Shown: positions 5,817 to 7,808 of the stretch, in pieces
Numbering within the stretch: position 1 is the stretch's first letter
Layout: each line of letters begins with the position of its first letter
DNA from: an uncultured Kangiella sp.
Lineage (GTDB): Bacteria; Pseudomonadota; Gammaproteobacteria; Enterobacterales; DSM-103792
DNA: 7,808 bases
Direction: 5' to 3'
NCBI GenBank assembly: GCA_946481205.1
Contig: CAMLNB010000163.1
Location: 1-7,808, forward strand
Position numbers and translations under genes: made by a program
The notes under the pieces: generated by a model
What the model saw: only the letters and a program-made list of their open reading frames with translations
What the model was told of the DNA's origin: nothing
Database searches by the model: none

Positions 5817-5822
5817 CCCACT

Positions 5823-6629
5823 ATGAACACTCGCATCCACAACGGCACCGCCCTGATCACCGGCGCCTCGTCCGGTATCGGCGCCATTTATGCCGACCGA
5901 CTGGCCCGCGCCGGCTATGACCTGATTCTGGTCGCCCGCCGTGCCGACAAACTCCACACCCTGGCGCAGACGCTGACCAACCGCACTGGCCGCTCGGTGG
6001 AAATTCTCACCGCCGATCTGACCCAGCCGGCCGATTTGGCCAAGGTCGAAGCGGTGCTGAAAACCGACGCCAGCATCACGCTGCTGGTCAACAACGCTGG
6101 CGTCGCCTCAACAGCACCGTTGCTGCAAGCCAACGTCGACGACATGGAGCGGATGATCACGCTCAACGTGACGGTGCCGACACGGCTGGCTTACGCCGTA
6201 GCGCCGGCGTTTGTGGCACGCGGTCGCGGCACGATTATCAATATCGCCTCCATCGTTGCGCTGGCGCCGGAATTGCTCAACGGCGTGTATGGCGCCAGCA
6301 AGGCATTTGTGTTGGCGCTGTCGCAGTCATTGCATCACGAGTTGGCGGACAAAGGCGTGCGCGTGCAAGCCGTGTTGCCCGGCGCCACCGCAACCGATCT
6401 CTGGGCTACCGCCGGCGCGTCGCTCGCGCAATTGCCCCCTGAGATCGTTATGACCGCGCCGGTAATGGTTGACGCCGCTCTTGCCGGTTTGGCGCAGGGC
6501 GAGTTGGTGACCATTCCGTCACTGCCCGACGTCACGCAGTGGGACGCGTTTGAGCACGCACGCAAAGTGCTGGGCCCCGGCCTGTCGCGTTCTGCGCCGG
6601 CAGCGCGCTACCACGTGAGCGAAAGTTGA
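5823..6629 (+). CDS. Classical SDR family NAD(P)-dependent oxidoreductase
   Basis: A 268-residue soluble Rossmann-fold dehydrogenase. Cofactor motif TGASSGIG is at 13-20, the Arg pair at 39-40 after strand 2 favours NADP(H), and DL (65-66), NNAG (90-93) and LNV (114-116) are in their usual places. The catalytic residues are Ser143, Tyr156 and Lys160 in YGASK, with Asn115 completing the tetrad. PGATATD (186-192) is the usual post-catalytic segment. Family members reduce carbonyls or oxidise alcohols; the substrate here cannot be told. It opens a plus-strand series and diverges from the GlxA-type regulator, its probable controller. The next gene begins 39 bases after its stop. There are no defects. 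Confidence 0.94.
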   Translation: MNTRIHNGTALITGASSGIGAIYADRLARAGYDLILVARRADKLHTLAQTLTNRTGRSVEILTADLTQPADLAKVEAVLKTDASITLLVNNAGVASTAPLLQANVDDMERMITLNVTVPTRLAYAVAPAFVARGRGTIINIASIVALAPELLNGVYGASKAFVLALSQSLHHELADKGVRVQAVLPGATATDLWATAGASLAQLPPEIVMTAPVMVDAALAGLAQGELVTIPSLPDVTQWDAFEHARKVLGPGLSRSAPAARYHVSES

Positions 6630-6656
6630 TCGCGCGTTTTTCAGATTTTGAATGAG

Positions 6657-6661
6657 AGGAG
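6657..6661 (+). promoter_or_regulatory. Shine-Dalgarno setting the DUF2798 start
   Basis: AGGAG lies 7 bases ahead of the ATG at 6669. The frame is open from a TTG at 6648, but that codon would lie upstream of this site, so 6669 is preferred. Confidence 0.7.
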
Positions 6662-6668
6662 CCATGCC

Positions 6669-6890
6669 ATGACCACCGAACTGAAACGCAAAATCGCCTT
6701 CGCGCTGTCGATGGGCGTTGTCACCACCGGGATCATTTCGTTCACGTTAATCGTGCTCAACCGCGGTCTGTCGGACGGTTTTCTGTTCGCCTGGCTGCGT
6801 TCGTGGGCCGCGGCTTACCTGATTGTGATTCCGGCGATTTTGCTGATTGGCCCGCGCTTGCAGGCGCGGATTGATCGCATCCTTTCTTGA
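6669..6890 (+). CDS. DUF2798 family small membrane protein
   Basis: A 73-residue inner-membrane protein starting MTTELKRKIAFALSMG. A short basic N-terminus leads into a first hydrophobic helix (about 9-31, ALSMGVVTTGIISFTLIVLN), a polar turn RGLSDGF (32-38), and a second helix (about 42-61) ending at PRLQARIDRIL. Two helices, this length, and the FALSMG...FAWLRSWAAAYLIVIPA pattern fit DUF2798, whose function is unknown. It follows the SDR gene by 39 bases on the same strand with no terminator seen, so it is probably cotranscribed. It is often seen beside small redox genes, but no role should be inferred from that. Confidence 0.82.
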   Translation: MTTELKRKIAFALSMGVVTTGIISFTLIVLNRGLSDGFLFAWLRSWAAAYLIVIPAILLIGPRLQARIDRILS

Positions 6891-6940
6891 GATTGGCATT
6901 TCCTGAATGTGTCTTGCGTTACCCGCATTCACATCACGCA

Positions 6941-6982
6941 CCCAAGCAACACCAACTTGGGCAACACCAACCCGAGCAACAT
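6941..6982 (+). repeat. 15-bp-period element forming alternative hairpins before ohr
   Basis: The order is CCCAAG, CAACACCAA, CTTGGG, CAACACCAA, CCCGAG, then CAACAT. CTTGGG (6956-6961) can pair perfectly with CCCAAG (6941-6946), or with CCCGAG (6971-6976) using one G-U pair, each time leaving the same 9-base loop. The two stems exclude each other. The element ends 16 bases before the ohr start codon, so it lies in the leader and could influence ohr expression. A chance short tandem duplication is the plain alternative. Confidence 0.5.
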
Positions 6983-6998
6983 GTAGCAGAGAGTCATC

Positions 6999-7418
6999 AT
7001 GATCAATCACATTGATAAAGTTGTTTACACCGGCAAGACCCACACCACCGGCGGCCGTGCCGGCCATTCGCAAAGCGATGACGGCCGCCTCGTCATCGAC
7101 CTTTCGCCTCCGGGCAGCAACGGCCCCGGCACCAATCCCGAACAATTGTTTGGCGCCGGTTGGTCCGCGTGCTTTCTCGGCGCCATCGGCAAAGCGGCGG
7201 CGGCAGCCAAAGTCGCATTGCCGGCCAATGCCGCCGTTGATGCCGAGATCGATCTGGGCCTTGGTGGCGATGCGTACTTCCTCGCCGCGCGGCTCAAGGT
7301 GAGCCTGCCGGGCATCGACCGCGCAGTTGGCGAGTCGCTGATCAAAACCGCGCACCAGATCTGCCCGTACTCGAAAGCCAGCCGTGGCAATATCGACGTC
7401 GACATCACGCTGGTTTGA
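6999..7418 (+). CDS. ohr: Organic hydroperoxide reductase Ohr (OsmC/Ohr family)
   Basis: A 139-residue cytoplasmic peroxidase that reduces organic and fatty-acid hydroperoxides with a reactive Cys, recycled through lipoylated proteins in studied members. Seen here: YTGKTHTTGGRAGH (10-23) with the conserved Arg20, GTNPEQLFGAGWSACF (44-59) with Glu48 and peroxidatic Cys58, and ICPYSKASRGNIDV (121-134) with resolving Cys122. The 64-residue spacing of the two Cys and the total length match the family. The CPYS and GTNPEQLF pattern separates it from OsmC proper. Only a weak AGAGAG precedes the ATG. Many ohr genes are controlled by the MarR-type OhrR; no ohrR is in this window. It sits 108 bases after the DUF2798 gene, on the same strand. 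Confidence 0.94.
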   Translation: MINHIDKVVYTGKTHTTGGRAGHSQSDDGRLVIDLSPPGSNGPGTNPEQLFGAGWSACFLGAIGKAAAAAKVALPANAAVDAEIDLGLGGDAYFLAARLKVSLPGIDRAVGESLIKTAHQICPYSKASRGNIDVDITLV

Positions 7419-7434
7419 CAGCGCATTCACACCC

Positions 7435-7464
7435 GTACATGGCCTCCAGCCGGAGGCCGTGTAC
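7435..7464 (+). promoter_or_regulatory. Strong hairpin between ohr and the cupin gene
   Basis: GTACATGGCCTCC (7435-7447) pairs with GGAGGCCGTGTAC (7452-7464) over 13 bases with one mismatch (a G-U in one orientation), around an AGCC loop. It begins 17 bases after the ohr stop. There is no T-run after it, so it may be a partial terminator or a message stabiliser. Its CCTCC could also pair with the cupin Shine-Dalgarno GGAGG at 7469-7473. Confidence 0.65.
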
Positions 7465-7468
7465 TGAC

Positions 7469-7473
7469 GGAGG
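7469..7473 (+). promoter_or_regulatory. Shine-Dalgarno of the cupin gene
   Basis: GGAGG, 4 bases before the ATG at 7478, is strong but slightly close. The same GGAGGC also forms one arm of the hairpin just upstream (7452-7457), so the two copies compete for the single GCCTCC. Confidence 0.7.
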
Positions 7474-7477
7474 CTTT

Positions 7478-7808
7478 ATGAACACGATTACCCGTTGGGC
7501 GCCCATTGTCGTGCTGGCCAGCAGTGGTTTTGCAAGCCCGGTGGCTCACGCACAAGACATCACCCGACATGATCTGCAACGGCATGCGCTTTCTGCGCCG
7601 GGCCGCGAAGTGGTGCAGGTGCTGGTCCGCTTTGCGCCGGGCGTAACGGCGGCCAACCATAACCACCCCGGCGAAGAAATTGTTTATGTCACCGAAGGTG
7701 AACTGGAATACCGCCTCGAAGGCCAGCTGCCCGTTACCTTGAAAGCCGGTGAAGTGCTGTTTATCCCTTACGGCGTAAACCATGAAGTGCGCAACGTCGG
7801 TAAAGGCA
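7478..7808 (+). CDS. Secreted cupin-domain protein (partial, cut by window end)
   Basis: The first 110 codons are present and the 3' end lies outside. Residues 1-25 form a Sec signal peptide: a basic TRW, a hydrophobic stretch APIVVLASSGFA, and AHA before QD as the likely cleavage site, so the protein should act in the periplasm. A single-domain cupin follows. Motif 1 is HNHPGEEIVYVTEG (61-74), exactly HxHx3Ex6G. Motif 2 is GEVLFIPYGVNHEVRN (91-106), exactly Gx5PxGx2Hx3N. The ligands His61, His63, Glu67 and His102 would bind a metal. The substrate is unknown; exported cupins of this type are often annotated only by domain. It is colinear with ohr, 59 bases downstream. Confidence 0.9.
   Translation, partial: MNTITRWAPIVVLASSGFASPVAHAQDITRHDLQRHALSAPGREVVQVLVRFAPGVTAANHNHPGEEIVYVTEGELEYRLEGQLPVTLKAGEVLFIPYGVNHEVRNVGKG

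Noticed and set aside
6648..6668. TTG start seven codons upstream for the DUF2798 protein
   Set aside because: The Shine-Dalgarno AGGAG at 6657-6661 lies inside this extension and points to the ATG at 6669.
6941..6982. Short tandem repeats as a CRISPR array
   Set aside because: Units are 15 bp, only about two and a half copies, with no unique spacers and no cas genes in the window.
6747..7430. Open frame of 227 codons on the minus strand
   Set aside because: It runs antisense to the DUF2798 and ohr genes, both of which have clear motifs. The translation is Arg/Gly/Ala-rich with no recognisable domain.
7427..7783. Open frame of 118 codons on the minus strand at the right edge
   Set aside because: It is antisense to the cupin gene, whose signal peptide and two exact cupin motifs make the plus-strand reading secure.

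Overview
The window looks like a chromosomal stretch of a GC-rich Pseudomonadota bacterium, probably beta- or gammaproteobacterial. The support is the codon use, the GlxA/SDR/DUF2798/Ohr/cupin gene set, and repeats built from CCCGGAT/ATCCGGG boxes of a kind common between genes in this phylum. The sequence does not settle the genus.

Positions 1-1518 hold an extended-SDR-type NAD(P)-dependent epimerase/dehydratase gene (308-1246, +) between two direct repeats of about 248 bp (1-248 and 1271-1518, offset exactly 1270, about 90% identical by hand count). Each repeat carries the last codons of a gene whose C-terminus resembles TPR-type adenylate/guanylate cyclases, followed by a nested inverted repeat. 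The second copy is a 3' gene remnant abutting the epimerase stop codon.

Positions 1544-4450 (minus strand) hold the most interesting unit, a two-gene probable anti-phage defence operon. A DUF4297-type (Cap4/LmuA-like) nuclease gene, apparently starting at a TTG, lies upstream of a Rad50/SMC-like ATPase gene. The ATPase has a Walker A motif, a CPTC zinc-hook-like motif in a coiled coil, a degenerate ABC signature, and a Walker B in which Ser stands where the catalytic Glu is expected. The unit has visibly lower GC than its surroundings, which suggests horizontal acquisition. The layout recalls two-gene Lamassu, with ABC-3C-like features in the ATPase. The exact subtype cannot be set by eye. 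Positions 4451-4743 show no convincing gene.

Positions 4744-7808 are GC-rich again. A GlxA-type AraC regulator (minus) diverges from a plus-strand series: a classical SDR oxidoreductase, a small DUF2798 membrane protein, the organic hydroperoxide reductase Ohr, and a secreted cupin protein cut by the window end. The shared regulator/SDR promoter region has an inverted repeat centred on GTATATAC, a candidate operator. RNA-structure candidates precede ohr (competing hairpins with a 15-bp period) and the cupin gene (a strong hairpin whose CCTCC strand could also pair with the Shine-Dalgarno). The cluster plausibly serves redox or electrophile stress, but the shared role is inferred from gene content only.
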